Assembly: GCA_964016885.1 (NCBI GenBank)
Contig: OZ024748.1
Location: 37,711,047 to 37,775,046 of the forward strand
Source of the DNA: Eledone cirrhosa
Taxonomy: Eukaryota > Mollusca > Cephalopoda > Octopoda > Eledonidae
Length of the DNA: 64,000 bases
Reading direction: 5' to 3'
Below are positions 48,284-61,879 of this stretch, in pieces; positions within the stretch are counted from its first letter, which is position 1, and each line of letters opens with the position of its first letter. Position numbers and translations under genes: made by a program. Under the pieces are notes generated by a model. It saw nothing but the letters and a program-made list of their open reading frames with translations. It searched no databases and had not been told where the DNA came from.

Positions 48284-51200
48284 GAAGGAGGTAGGAGTTG
48301 TGATTAAAAAGAAGGAAAAATATAAAGAATGTTGCGAAGGAGGTAGTGTTGTGATTAAAAAGAAGGAAACATATAAAGAATGTTACGAAGGAGGTAAGTG
48401 TTGTGATTAAAAAGAAGGATAAATATAAGGGAATTTACGAAGGAGGTAAGAGTGGTGATTAAAAAGAAGGAAAAATATAAAGAATATTGCGAAGGATGTA
48501 AGTGTTGTGTTTAAAAAGAAGGAAAAATATAAAGAATGTTGCGAAGGAGGTAAGAGTGTTGATTAAAAAGAAGGAAAAATATAAAGAATGTTGCGAAGGA
48601 GGTAAGTGTTGTGATTAAAAAGAAGGAAAAATATAAAGAATGATACGAAGGAGGTACGAGTTGTGATTAAAAAGAAGGAAAAATATAAAGAATGTTACGA
48701 AGTAGGTAAGAGTTGTGATTAAAAAGAAGGAAAAATTTAAAAAATGTTTTGAATGAGGTAAGTGTTGTGATTAAAAAGAAGGAAAAATATAAAGAATGTT
48801 ACGAAGGAGGTAAGTGTTGTGATTAAAAAGAAAGACAAATATAAAGAATGTTGCAAAGGAGGTAAGTGTTGTGATTAAAAAGAAGGTAAAATATAAAGAA
48901 TGTTGTGAAGGAGGTAAGTGTTGTGATTAAAATGAAGGAAAAATATAAAGAATGTTGCGAAGGAGGTAACAGTTGTGATTAAAAAGAAGGAAAAATATAA
49001 AGAATGTTGCGAAGTAGGTAAGAGTGTTGATTAAAAAGAAGGAAAAATATAAAGAATGTTGCGAAGGATGTAAGAGTTGTGATTAAAAAGAAGGAAAAAT
49101 ATAAAGAATGTTGCGAAGGAGGTAAGAGTGTTGATTAAAAAGAAGGAAAAATAGAAAGAATGTTGTGAAGGAGGTAAGAGTTGTGATTAAAAAGAAGGAA
49201 AAATATAAAGAATGTTGCGAAGGAGGTAAGTGTTGAGATTAAAAAGAAGGAAAAATATAAAGAATGTTGCGAAGGAGGTAAGAGTTGTGATTAAAAAGAA
49301 GGGAAAATATAAAGAATGTTGCGAAAGAGGTAAGTGTTGTGATTAAAAATGAGGAAAAATATAAAGAATGTTGCGAAGTAGGTAAGAGTGTTGATTAAAA
49401 AGAAGGAAAACTATAAAGAATGTTGCGAAGGGGGTAAGTGTTGTGTTTAAAAAAAGGAAAAATATAAAGAAATTTACGAAGGAGGTAAGAGTGGTCATAT
49501 AAAAAGAAGGAAAAATATAAAGAATATTGCGAAAGAGGTAAGTGTTATGATTAAAAAGAAAGAAAAATAGAAAGAATGTTGTGAAGGAGGTAAGAGTTGT
49601 GATTAAAAAGAAGGAATAATATAAACAATGTTGCGAAGGAGGTAAGTGTTGTGATTAAAAAGAAGGAAAAATATAAAGAATGTTACGAAGGAGGTAGGAG
49701 TTGTGATTAAAAAGAAGGAAAAATATAAAGAATGTTGCGAAGGAGGTAGTGTTGTGATTAAAAAGAAGGAAACATATAAAGAATGTTACGAAGGAGGTAA
49801 GTGTTGTGATTAAAAAGAAGGATAAATATAAGGGAATTTACGAAGGAGGTAAGAGTGGTGATTAAAAAGAAGGAAAAATATAAAGAATATTGCGAAGGAT
49901 GTAAGTGTTGTGTTTAAAAAGAAGGAAAAATATAAAGAATGTTGCGAAGGAGGTAAGAGTGTTGATTAAAAATAAGGAAAAATATAAAGAATGTTGCGAA
50001 GGAGGTAAGTGTTGTGATTAAAAAGAAGGAAAAATATAAAGAATGTTACGAAGGAGGTACGAGTTGTGATTAAAAAGAAGGAAAAATATAAAGAATGTAA
50101 CGAAGTAGGTAAGAGTTGTGATTAAAAAGAAGGAAAAATTTAAAAAATATTTTGAATGAGGTAAGTGTTGTGATTAAAAAGAAGGAAAAATATAAAGAAT
50201 GTTACGAAGGAGGTAAGTGTTGTGATTAAAAAGAAAGACAAATATAAAGAATGTTGCAAAGGAGGTAAGTGTTGTGATTAAAAAGAAGGTAAAATATAAA
50301 GAATGTTGTGAAGGAGGTAAGTGTTGTGATTAAAATGAAGGAAAAATATAAAGAATGTTGCGAAGGAGGTAACAGTTGTGATTAAAAAGAAGGAAAAATA
50401 TAAAGAATGTTGCGAAGTAGGTAAGAGTGTTGATTAAAAAGAAGGAAAAATATAAAGAATGTTGCGAAGGATGTAAGAGTTGTGATTAAAAAGAAGGAAA
50501 AATATAAAGAATGTTGCGAAGGAGGTAAGAGTGTTGATTAAAAAGAAGGAAAAATAGAAAGAATGTTGTGAAGGAGGTAAGAGTTGTGATTAAAAAGAAG
50601 GAAAAATATAAAGAATGTTGCGAAGGAGGTAAGTGTTGAGATTAAAAAGAAGGAAAAATATAAAGAATGTTGCGAAGGAGGTAAGAGTTGCGATTAAAAA
50701 GAAGGGAAAATATAAAGAATGTTGCGAAAGAGGTAAGTGTTGTGATTAAGAATGAGGAAAAATATAAAGAATGTTGCGAAGTAGGTAAGAGTGTTGATTA
50801 AAAAGAAGGAAAACTATAAAGAATGTTGCGAAGGGGGTAAGTGTTGTGTTTAAAAAAAGGAAAATTATAAAGAAATTTACGAAGGAGGTAAGAGTGGTCA
50901 TATAAAAAGAAGGAAAAATATAAAGAATATTGCGAAAGAGGTAAGTGTTATGATTAAAAAGAAAGAAAAATAGAAAGAATGTTGTGAAGGAGGTAAGAGT
51001 TGTGATTAAAAAGAAGGAAAAATATAAAGAATGTTACGAAGGATGTACGAGTTGTGATTAAAAAGAAGGATAAATATAAGGGAATTTACGAAGGAGGTAA
51101 GAGTGGTGATTAAAAAGAAGGAAAAATATAAAGAATATTGCGAAGGAGGTAAGTGTTGTGTTTAAAAAGAAGGAAAAATATAAAGAATGTTGCGAAGGAG

Positions 51201-53000
51201 GTAAGAGTGTTGATTAAAAAGAAGGAAAAATATAAAGAATGTTGCGAAGGAGGTAAGTGTAGTGATTAAAAAGAAGGAAAAATATAAAGAATGTTACGAA
51301 GGAGGTACGAGTTGTGATTAAAAAGAAGGAAAAATATAAAGAATGTTACGAAGTAGGTAAGAGTTGTGATTAAAAAGAAGGAAAAATTTTTTAAATGTTT
51401 TGAATGAGGTAAGTGTTGTGATTAAAAAGAAGGAAAAATATAAAGAATGTTACGAAGGAGGTAATTGTTGTGATTAAAAAGAAAGACAAATATAAAGAAT
51501 GTTGCAAAGGAGGTAAGTGTTGTGATTAAAAAGAAGGTAAAATATAAAGAATGTTGTGAAGGAGGTAAGTGTTGTGATTAAAATGAAGGAAAAATATAAA
51601 GAATGTTGCGAAGGAGGTAACAGTTGTGATTAAAAAGAAGGAAAAATATAAAGAACGTTGCGAAGTAGGTAAGAGTGTTGTTTAAAAAGAAGGAAAAATA
51701 TAAAGAATGTTGCGAAGGATGTAAGAGTTGTGATTAAAAAGAAGGAAAAATATAAAGAATGTTGCGAAGGAGGTAAGAGTGTTGATTAAAAAGAAGGAAA
51801 AATAGAAAGAATGTTGTGAAGGAGGTAAGAGTTGTGATTAAAAAGAAGGGAAAATATAAAGAATGTTGCGAAAGAGGTAAGTGTTGTGATTAAAAATGAG
51901 GAAAAATATAAAGAATGTTGCGAAGTAGGTAAGAGTGTTGATTAAAAAGAAGGAAAAATATAAAGAATGTTGCGAAGGGGGTAAGTGTTGTGTTTAAAAA
52001 AAGGAAAATTATAAAGAAATTTACGAAGGAGGTAAGAGTGGTCATATAAAAAGAAGGAAAAATATAAAGAATATTGCGAAAGAGGTAAGTGTTATGATTA
52101 AAAAGAAAGAAAAATAGAAAGAATGTTGTGAAGGAGGTAAGAGTTGTGATTAAAAAGAAGGAATAATATAAAGAATGTTGCGAAGGAGGTAAGTGTTGTG
52201 ATTAAAAAGAAGGAAAAATATAAAGAATGTTACGAAGGAGGTAAGTGTTGTGATTAAAAAGAAGGATAAATATAAGGGAATTTACGAAGGAGGTAAGAGT
52301 GGTGATTAAAAAGAATGAAAAATATAAAGAATATTGCGAAGAAGGTAAGTGTTGTGTTTAAAAAGAAGGAAAAATATAAAGAATGTTGCGAAGGAGGTAA
52401 GAGTGTTGATTAAAAAGAAGGAAAAATATAAAGAATGTTGCGAAGGAGGTAAGTGTTGTGATTAAAAAGAAGGAAAAATATAAAGAATGTTACGAAGGAG
52501 GTACGAGTTGTGATTAAAAAGAAGGAAAAATATAAAGAATGCTGCGAAGGAGGTAAGTGTTGTGATTAAAAGGAAAGAAAAATATAAAGAATGTTGCGAA
52601 GGAGGAAAGAGTGGTGATTAAAAAGAAGGTAAAATATAAAGAATGTTGCGAAGGAGGTTAGTGTTGTGATTAAAAAGAAGGAAAAATATAAAGAATCCTA
52701 CAAAGGAGGTAAGAGTTGTGTTTAAAAAGAAGGAAACATTTAAAGAATGTTGCGAAGGAGGTAAGTGTTGTGATTAAAAAGAAGGAAAAAATATAAAGAA
52801 TGTTACGAAGGAGGTAAGTGTTGTGATTAAAAAGAAAGACAAATATGAAGAATGTTGCAAAGGAGGTAAGTGTTGTGATTAAAATGAAGGAAAAATATAA
52901 AGAATGTTGCGAAGGAGGTAACAGTTGTGATTAAAAAGAAGGAAAAATATAAAGAATGTTGCGAAGGAGGTAGTGTTGTGATTAAAAAGAAGGAAAAATT
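48284..53000 (+). repeat. HOR family D, later copies (1,402-1,404, then 1,247 bp)
   Basis: The AGTGTTGATT marker lies at 49129, 50531 and 51779 (steps 1,402 and 1,248). TGTTTTGAATG or its TATTTTG form lies at 48745, 50149 and 51396. GGTCATATAAAAAG lies at 48090, 49493, 50896 and 52040. The last copy has lost about three monomers. The order decays after about 52530, where GGAAAGAAAAATATAAAG and CCTACAAAGG monomers appear. Confidence 0.85.
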
Positions 53001-53880
53001 TTTTAAATGTTTTGAATGAGGTAAGTGTTGTGATTAAAAAGAAGGAAAATATAAAGAATGTTACGAAGGAGGTAAGTGTTGTGATTAAAAAGAAAGACAA
53101 ATATAAAGAATGTTGCAAAGGAGGTAAGTGTTGTGATTAAAAAGAAGGTAAAATATAAAGAATGTTGTGAAGGAGGTAAGTGTTGTGATTAAAATGAAGG
53201 AAAAATATAAAGAATGTTGCGAAGGAGGTAACAGTTGTGATTAAAAAGAAGGAAAAATATAAAGAATGTTGCGAAGTAGGTAAGAGTGTTGATTAAAAAG
53301 AAGGAAAAATATAAAGAATGTTGCGAAGGATGTAAGAGTTGTGATTAAAAAGAAGGAAAAATATAAAGAATGTTGAGAAGAAGGTAAGTGTTGAGATTAA
53401 AAAGAAGGAAAAATATAAAGAATGTTGCGAAGGAGGTAAGAGTTGTGATTAAAAAGAAGGGAAAATATAAAGTATGTTGCGAAGGAGGTAAGTGTTGTGA
53501 TTAAAAAGAAGGAAAAATATAAAGAATGTTACGAAGGAGGTACGAGTTGTGATTAAAAAGAAGGAAAAATATAAAGAATGTTGCGAAGGAGGTAGTGTTG
53601 TGATTAAAAAGAAGGAAAAATATAAAGAATGTTACGAAGGAGGTAAGTGTTGTGATTAAAAAGAAGGATAAATATATGGGAATTTATGAAGGAGGTAAGA
53701 GTGGTGATTAAAAAGAAGGAAAAATATAAAGAATATTGCTAAGGAGTTAAGTGTTGTTTTTAAAAAGAAGGAAAAATATAAAGAATGTTGCGAAGGAGGT
53801 AAGAGTGTTGATTAAAAAGAAGGAAAAATATAAAGAATGTTGCGAAGGAGGTAAGTGTTGTGATTAAAAAGAAGGAAAAA
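53001..53880 (+). repeat. Transitional monomers between HOR families
   Basis: The region holds units shared with family D (TGTTTTGAATGAGG at 53009) and with the following blocks (GGTACGAG, GGATAAATATATGGG), but no long exact repeat was found. One monomer near 53660-53690 carries a private ATATATGGGAATTTATG change. Confidence 0.6.
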
Positions 53881-56276
53881 TATAAAGAATGTTACGAAGG
53901 AGGTACGAGTTGTGATTAAAAAGAAGGAAAAATATAAAGAATGTTTCGAAGGAGGTAAGTGTTGTGATTAAAAAGAAGGAAAAATATAAAGAATGTTACG
54001 AAGTAGGTAAGAGTTGTGATTAAAAAGAAGGAAAAATATAAAAAATGTTTTGAATGAGGTAAGTGTTGTGATTAAAAAGAAGGAAAAATATAAATAATGT
54101 TGCGAAGGAGGTAAGTGTTGTGATTAAAAGGAAGGGAAAATATAAAGAATGTTGCGAAGCAGGTAAGAGTTGTGATTAAAAAGAAGGAAAAATATAAAGA
54201 ATGTTGCGAAGGATGTAAGAGTTGTGATTAAAAATAAGGAAAAATATCAAGAATGTTGCGAAGGAGGTAAGAGTTGTGATTAAAAATAATGAAAAATATA
54301 CAGAATGTTTCGAAGGAGGTAAGTGTTGTGATTAAAAGGAAGGGAAAATATAAAGAATGTTGCGAAGGAGGTAAGAGTTGTGATTAAAAAGAAGGGAAAA
54401 TATAAAGAATGTTGCGAAAGAGGTAAGTGTTGTGATTAGAAATGGGGAAAAATATAAAGAATGTTGCGAAGTAGGTAAGAGTGTTGATTAAAAAGAAGGA
54501 AAAATATAAAGAATGTTGCGAAGGAGGTAGTGTTGTGATTAAAAAGAAGGAAAAATATAAAGAATGTTGCGAAGGAGGTAGTGTTGTGATTAAAAAGAAG
54601 GAAAAATATAAAGAATGTTACGAAGGAGGTAAGTGTTGTGATTAAAAAGAAGGATAAATATAAGGGAATTTACGAAGGAGGTAAGAGTGGTGATTAAAAA
54701 GAAGGAAAAATATAAAGAATATTGCGAAGGAGGTAAGTGTTGTGTTTAAAAAGAAGGAAAAATATAAAGAATGTTGCGAAGGAGGTAAGAGTGTTGATTA
54801 AAAAGAAGGAAAAATATAAAGAATGTTGCGAAGGAGGTAAGTGTTGTGATTAAAAAGAAGGAACAATATAAAGAATGTTACGAAGGAGGTACGAGTTGTA
54901 ATTAAAAAGAAGGATAAATATAAAGAATGTTTCGAAGGAGGTAAGGGTTGTTATTAAAAAGAAGGAAAAATATAAAGAATGTTACGAAGTAGGTAAGAGT
55001 TGTGATTAAAAGAAGGCAAAATTTAAAAAATGTTTTGAATGAGGTAAGTGTTGTGATTAAAAAGAAGGAAAAATATAAAGGATGTTGCGAAGGATGTAAG
55101 AGTTGTGATTAAAAATAAGGAAAAATATCAAGAATGTTGCGAAGGAGGTAAGAGTTGTGATTAAAAAAAATGAAAAATATACAGAATGTTTCGAAGGAGG
55201 TAAGTGTTGTGATTAAAAGGAAGGGAAAATATAAAGAATGTTGCGAAGGAGGTAAGTGTTGTGATTAAAATGTAGGGAAAATATAAAGAATGTTGCGAAG
55301 GATGTAAGAGTTGTGATTAAAAATAAGGAAAAATATCAAGAATGTTGCGAAGGAGGTAAGAGTTGTGATTAAAAAAAATGAAAGATATACAGAATGTTTC
55401 GAAGGAGGTAAGTGTTGTGATTAAAAGGAAGGGAAAATATAAAGAATGTTGCGAAGGAGGTAAGTGTTGTGATTAAAAAAAAGGAAAAATATAAAGAATG
55501 TTGTGAAGGAGGTAAGTGTTGTGATTAAAAAGAAGGAAAAATATAAAGAATGCTGCGAAGGAGGTAAGTGTTGTGATTAAAAGGAAAGAAAAATATAAAG
55601 AATGTTGCGAAGGAGGAAAGAGTGGTGATTAAAAAAAAAGAAAAATATAAAGAATGTTGCGAAGGAGGAAAGTGTTGTGATTAAAAAGAAGGACAAATAT
55701 AAAGAATATTGCGAAGGAGGTAAGTGTTGTGATTAAAAGGAAGGAAAAATATAAAGAATGTTGCGAAGGAGGTAATTGTTGCAATTAAAAAGAAAGACAA
55801 ATAGAAAGAATGTTGCGAAGGAGGGAAGTGTTGTGATTAAAAAGAAGGAAAAATATAAAGAATCCTACAAAGGAGGTAAGAGTTGTGATTAAAAAGAAGG
55901 AAAAAATATAAAGAATGTTACGAAGGAGGTAAGTGTTGTGATTAAAAAGAAAGACAAATATGAAGAATGTTGCAAAGGAGGTAAGTGTTGTGATTAAAAT
56001 GAAGGAAAAATATAAAGAATGTTGCGAAGGAGGTAACAGTTGTGATTAAAAAGAAGGAAAAATATAAAGAATGTTGCGAAGGAGGTAGTGTTGTGATTAA
56101 AAAGAAGGAAAAATATAAAGGATGTTACGAAGGAGGTAAGTGTTGTGATTAAAAAGAAGGATAAATATAAGGGAATTTACGAAGGAGGTAAGAGTGGTGA
56201 TTAAAAAGAAGGAAAAATATAAAGAATATTGCGAAGGAGATAAGTGTTGTGTTTAAAAAGAAGGAAAAATATAAAG
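53880..56276 (+). repeat. Block repeated about 5.1-5.2 kb downstream, copy 1
   Basis: The TGTTTTGAATG marker at 54046 corresponds to 59241 (+5,195). The GATTAGAAATGGGG monomer at 54434 corresponds to 59577 (+5,143), and AATGTAGGG at about 55269 to 60360 (+5,091). The offset falls by one monomer (52) at each step, so the downstream copy has lost single monomers twice. Confidence 0.84.
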
Positions 56277-57295
56277 GATGTTGCGAAGGATGTAAGAGTT
56301 GTGATTAAAAATAAGGAAAAATATCAAGAATGTTGCGAAGGAGGTAAGAGTTGTGATTAAAAAAAATGAAAAATATACAGAATGTTTCGAAGGAGGTAAG
56401 TGTTGTGATTAAAAGGAAGGGAAAATATAAAGAATGTTGCGAAGGAGGTAAGTGTTGTGATTAAAATGTAGGGAAAATATAAAGAATGTTGCGAAGGATG
56501 TAAGAGTTGTGATTAAAAATAAGGAAAAATATCAAGAATGTTGCGAAGGAGGTAAGAGTTGTGATTAAAAAAAATGAAAGATATACAGAATGTTTCGAAG
56601 GAGGTAAGTGTTGTGATTAAAAGGAAGGGAAAATATAAAGAATGTTGCGAAGGAGGTAAGTGTTGTGATTAAAAAAAAGGAAAATATAAAGAATGTTGTG
56701 AAGGAGGTAAGTGTTGTGATTAAAAAGAAGGAAAAATATAAAGAATGCTGCGAAGGAGGTAAGTGTTGTGATTAAAAGGAAAGAAAAATATAAAGAATGT
56801 TGCGAAGGAGGAAAGAGTGGTGATTAAAAAAAAAGAAAAATATAAAGAATGTTGCGAAGGAGGAAAGTGTTGTGATTAAAAAGAAGGACAAATATAAAGA
56901 ATATTGCGAAGGAGGTAAGTGTTGTGATTAAAAGGAAGGAAAAATATAAAGAATGTTGCGAAGGAGGTAATTGTTGCAATTAAAAAGAAAGACAAATAGA
57001 AAGAATGTTGCGAAGGAGGGAAGTGTTGTGATTAAAAAGAAGGAAAAATATAAAGAATCCTACAAAGGAGGTAAGAGTTGTGATTAAAAAGAAGGAAAAA
57101 ATATAAAGAATGTTACGAAGGAGGTAAGTGTTGTGATTAAAAAGAAAGACAAATATGAAGAATGTTGCAAAGGAGGTAAGTGTTGTGATTAAAATGAAGG
57201 AAAAATATAAAGAATGTTGCGAAGGAGGTAACAGTTGTGATTAAAAAGAAGGAAAAATATAAAGAATGTTGCGAAGGAGGTAGTGTTGTGATTAA
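55081..57295 (+). repeat. 1,196-bp tandem duplication
   Basis: GATGTTGCGAAGGATG at 55081 recurs at 56277. After one A is lost from an A run near 56664, the step becomes 1,195 (55581 to 56776). The first copy is 55081-56276, the second 56277 to about 57295, where it switches to a TTAAAAGAAATG monomer. Confidence 0.87.
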
Positions 57296-59075
57296 AAGAA
57301 ATGAAAAATATACAGAATGTTTCGAAGGAGGTAAGTGTTGTGATTAAAAGGAAGGGAAAATATAAAGAATGTTGCGAAGGAGGTAAGTGTTGTGATTAAA
57401 AAGAAAGACAAATATGAAGAATGTTGCAAAGTAGGTAAGTGTTGTGATTAAAATGAAGGAAAAATATAAAGAATGTTGTGAAGGAGGTAAGAGTTGTGAT
57501 TAAAAAGAAGGAAAAATATAAAGAATGCTGCGAAGGAGGTAAGTGTTGTGATTAAAAAGAAGGAAAAATATAAAGAATGTTACGAAGGAGGTACGAGTTG
57601 TGATTAAAAAGAAGGAAAAATATAAAGAATGTTTCGAAGGAGGTAAGTGTTGTGATTAAAAGGAAGGGAAAATATAAAGAATGTTGCGAAGGAGGTAAGT
57701 GTTGTGATTAAAATGAAGGAAAAATATAAAGAATGTTGCGAAGGAGGTAAGTGTTGTGATTAAAAAGAAGGAAAAATATAAAGAATGCTGCGAAGGAGGT
57801 AAGTGTTGTGATTAAAAGGAAAGAAAAATATAAAGAATGTTGCGAAGGAGGAAAGAGTGGCGATTAAAAAAAAGAAAAATATAAAGAATGTTGCGAAGGA
57901 GGAAAGTGTTGTGATTAAAAAGAAGGACAAATATAAAGAATATTGCGAAGGAGGTAAGTGTTGTGATTAAAAGGAAGGAAAAATATAAAGAATGTTGCGA
58001 AGGAGGTAATTGTTGCAATTAAAAAGAAAGACAAATAGAAAGAATGTTGCGAAGGAGGGAAGTGTTGTGATTAAAAAGAAGGAAAAATATAAAGAATCCT
58101 ACAAAGGAGGTAAGAGTTGTGATTAAAAAGAAGGAAAAAATATAAAGAATGTTACGAAGGAGGTAAGTGTTGTGATTAAAAAGAAAGACAAATATGAAGA
58201 ATGTTGCAAAGGAGGTAAGTGTTGTGATTAATATGAAGGAAAAATATAAAGAATGTTGCGAAGGAGGTAACAGTTGTGATTAAAAAGAAGGAAAAATATA
58301 AAGAATGTTGCGAAGGAGGTAGTGTTGTGATTAAAAAGAAGGAAAAATATAAAGGATGTTACGAAGGAGGTAAGTGTTGTGATTAAAAAGAAGGATAAAT
58401 ATAAGGGAATTTACGAAGGAGGTAAGAGTGGTGATTAAAAAGAAGGAAAAATATAAAGAATATTGCGAAGGAGATAAGTGTTGTGTTTAAAAAGAAGGAA
58501 AAATATAAAGAATGTTGCGAAGGAGGTAAGAGTGTTGATTAAAAAGAAGGAAAAATATAAAGAATGTTGCGAAGGAGTTAAGAGTTGTGATTAAAAAGAA
58601 GGAAAAATATAAAGAATGTTGCGAAGGAGGTAAGAGTTGTGATTAAAAGAAATGAAAAATATACAGAATGTTTCGAAGGAGGTAAGTGTTGTGATTAAAA
58701 GGAAGGGAAAATATAAAGAATGTTGCGAAGGAGGTAAGTGTTGTGATTAAAAAGAAAGACAAATATGAAGAATGTTGCAAAGTAGGTAAGTGTTGTGATT
58801 AAAATGAAGGAAAAATATAAAGAATGTTGTGAAGGAGGTAAGAGTTGTGATTAAAAAGAAGGAAAAATATAAAGAATGCTGCGAAGGAGGTAAGTGTTGT
58901 GATTAAAAAGAAGGAAAAATATAAAGAATGTTACGAAGGAGGTACGAGTTGTGATTAAAAAGAAGGAAAAATATAAAGAATGTTTCGAAGGAGGTAAGTG
59001 TTGTGATTAAAAAGAAGGAAAAATATAAAGAATGTTACGAAGGAGGTAAGTGTTGTGATTAAAAAGAAGGAAAAA
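57291..59075 (+). repeat. 1,351-bp step repeat
   Basis: The TTAAAAGAAATGAAAAAT monomer at 57292 recurs at 58642 with the following monomers (GGAAGGGAAAAT, GAAAGACAAATATGAAG, GGTACGAG), a step of about 1,351 bp (26 monomers less one base). The matched run is about 370 bp; in between lies a copy of the GGAAAGAAAAATATAAAG to GGGAATTTACG series also found at 55.6-56.3 kb. Confidence 0.75.
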
Positions 59076-61365
59076 TATAAAGAATGTTACGAAGGAGGTA
59101 CGAGTTGTGATTAAAAAGAAGGAAAAATATAAAGAATGTTTCGAAGGAGGTAAGTGTTGTGATTAAAAAGAAGGAAAAATATAAAGAATGTTACGAAGTA
59201 GGTAAGAGTTGTGATTAAAAAGAAGGAAAAATATAAAAAATGTTTTGAATGAGGTAAGTGTTGTGATTAAAAAGAAGGAAAAATATAAATAATGTTGCGA
59301 AGGAGGTAAGTGTTGTGATTAAAAGGAAGGGAAAATATAAAGAATGTTGCGAAGGATGTAAGAGTTGTGATTAAAAAGAAGGAAAAATATCAATAATGTT
59401 GCGAAGGAGGTAAGAGTTGTGATTAAAAAAAATGAAAAATATACAGAATGTTTCGAAGGAGGTAAGTGTTGTGATTAAAAGGAAGGGAAAATATAAAGAA
59501 TGTTGCGAAGGAGGTAAGAGTTGTGATTAAAAAGAAGGGAAAATATAAAGAATGTTGCGAAAGAGGTAAGTGTTGTGATTAGAAATGGGGAAAAATATAA
59601 AGAATGTTGCGAATTAGGTAAGAGTGTTGATTAAAAAGAAGGAAAAATATAAAGAATGTTGCGAAGGAGGTAGTGTTGTGATTAAAAAGAAGGAAAAATA
59701 TAAAGAATGTTGCGAAGGAGGTAGTGTTGTGATTAAAAAGAAGGAAAAATATAAAGAATGTTACGAAGGAGGTAAGTGTTGTGATTAAAAAGAAGGATAA
59801 ATATAAGGGAATTTACGAAGGAGGTAAGAGTGGTGATTAAAAAGAAGGAAAAATATAAAGAATATTGCGAAGGAGGTAAGTGTTGTGTTTAAAAAGAAGG
59901 AAAAATATAAAGAATGTTGCGAAGGAGGTAAGAGTGTTGATTAAAAAGAAGGAAAAATATAAAGAATGTTGCGAAGGAGGTAAGTGTTGTGATTAAAAAG
60001 AAGGAAAAATATAAAGAATGTTACGAAGGAGGTACGAGTTGTAATTAAAAAGAAGGATAAATATAAAGAATGTTTCGAAGGAGGTAAGGGTTGTTATTAA
60101 AAAGAAGGAAAAATATAAAGAATGTTACGAAGTAGGTAAGAGTTGTGATTAAAAGAAGGCAAAATTTAAAAAATGTTTTGAATGAGGTAAGTGTTGTGAT
60201 TAAAAAGAAGGAAAAATATAAAGGATGTTGCGAAGGAGGTAAGAGTTGTGATTAAAAAAAATTAAAAATATACAGAATGTTTCGAAGGAGGTAAGTGTTG
60301 TGATTAAAAGGAAGGGAAAATATAAAGAATGTTGCGAAGGAGGTAAGTGTTGTGATTAAAATGTAGGGAAAATATAAAGAATGTTGCGAAGGATGTAAGA
60401 GTTGTGATTAAAAATAAGGAAAAATATCAAGAATGTTGCGAAGGAGGTAAGAGTTGTGATTAAAAAAAATGAAAAATATACAGAATGTTTCGAAGGAGGT
60501 AAGTGTTGTGATTAAAAGGAAGGGAAAATATAAAGAATGTTGCGAAGGAGGTAAGTGTTGTGATTAAAAAAAAGGAAAAATATAAAGAATGTTGTGAAGG
60601 AGGTAAGTGTTGTGATTAAAAAGAAGGAAAAATATAAAGAATGCTGTGAAGGAGGTAAGTGTTGTGATTAAAAGGAAAGAAAAATATAAAGAATGTTGCG
60701 AAGGAGGAAAGAGTGGTGATTTAAAAAAAAGAAAAATATAAAGAATGTTGCGAAGGAGGAAAGTGTTGTGATTAAAAAGAAGGACAAATATAAAGAATAT
60801 TGCGAAGGAGGTAAGTGTTGTGATTAAAAGGAAGGAAAAATATAAAGAATGTTGCGAAGGAGGTAATTGTTGCAATTAAAAAGAAAGACAAATAGAAAGA
60901 ATGTTGCGAAGGAGGGAAGTGTTGTGATTAAAAAGAAGGAAAAATATAAAGAATCCTACAAAGGAGGTAAGAGTTGTGATTAAAAAGAAGGAAAAAATAT
61001 AAAGAATGTTACGAAGGAGGTAAGTGTTGTGATTAAAAAGAAAGACAAATATGAAGAATGTTGCAAAGGAGGTAAGTGTTGTGATTAAAATGAAGGAAAA
61101 ATATAAAGAATGTTGCGAAGGAGGTAACAGTTGTGATTAAACAGAAGGAAAAATATAAAGAATGTTGCGAAGGAGGTAGTGTTGTGATTAAAAAGAAGGA
61201 AAAATATAAAGGATGTTACGAAGGAGGTAAGTGTTGTGATTAAAAAGAAGGATAAATATAAGGGAATTTACGAAGGAGGTAAGAGTGGTGATTAAAAAGA
61301 AGGAAAAATATAAAGAATATTGCGAAGGAGATAAGTGTTGTGTTTAAAAAGAAGGAAAAATATAA
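59075..61365 (+). repeat. Block repeated from 53880-56276, copy 2
   Basis: This is the downstream partner of the 53.9-56.3 kb block, two monomers shorter in net. Its end near 61365 reads GAATGTTGTGAAGG where copy 1 enters the second 1,196-bp unit at 56277, so the 1,196-bp duplication is present only upstream. Confidence 0.82.
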
Positions 61366-61879
61366 AGAATGTTGTGAAGGAGGTAAGAGTGTTGATTAAA
61401 AAGAAGGAAAAATATAAAGAATGTTGCGAAGGTGTTAAGAGTTGTGATTAAAAAGAAGGAAAAATATAAAGAATGTTGCGAAGGAGGTAAGTGTTGTGAT
61501 TAAAAGAAATGAAAAATATACAGAATGTTTCGAAGGAGGTAAGTGTTGTGATTAAAATGAAGGAAAAATATAAAGAATGTTGCGAAGGAGGTAAGAGTTG
61601 TGATTAAAAAGAAGGAAAAATATAAAGAATGCTGCGAAGGAGGTAAGTGTTGTGATTAAAAGGAAAGAAAAATATAAAGAATGTTGCGAAGGAGGAAAGA
61701 GTGGTGATTAAAAAGAAGGTAAAATATAAAGAATGTTGCGAAGGAGGTTAGTGTTGTGATTAAAAAGAAGGAAAAATATAAAGAATCCTACAAAGGAGGT
61801 AAGAGTTGTGTTTAAAAAGAAGGAAACATTTAAAGAATGTTGCGAAGGAGGTAAGTGTTGTGATTAAAAAGAAGTAAAA

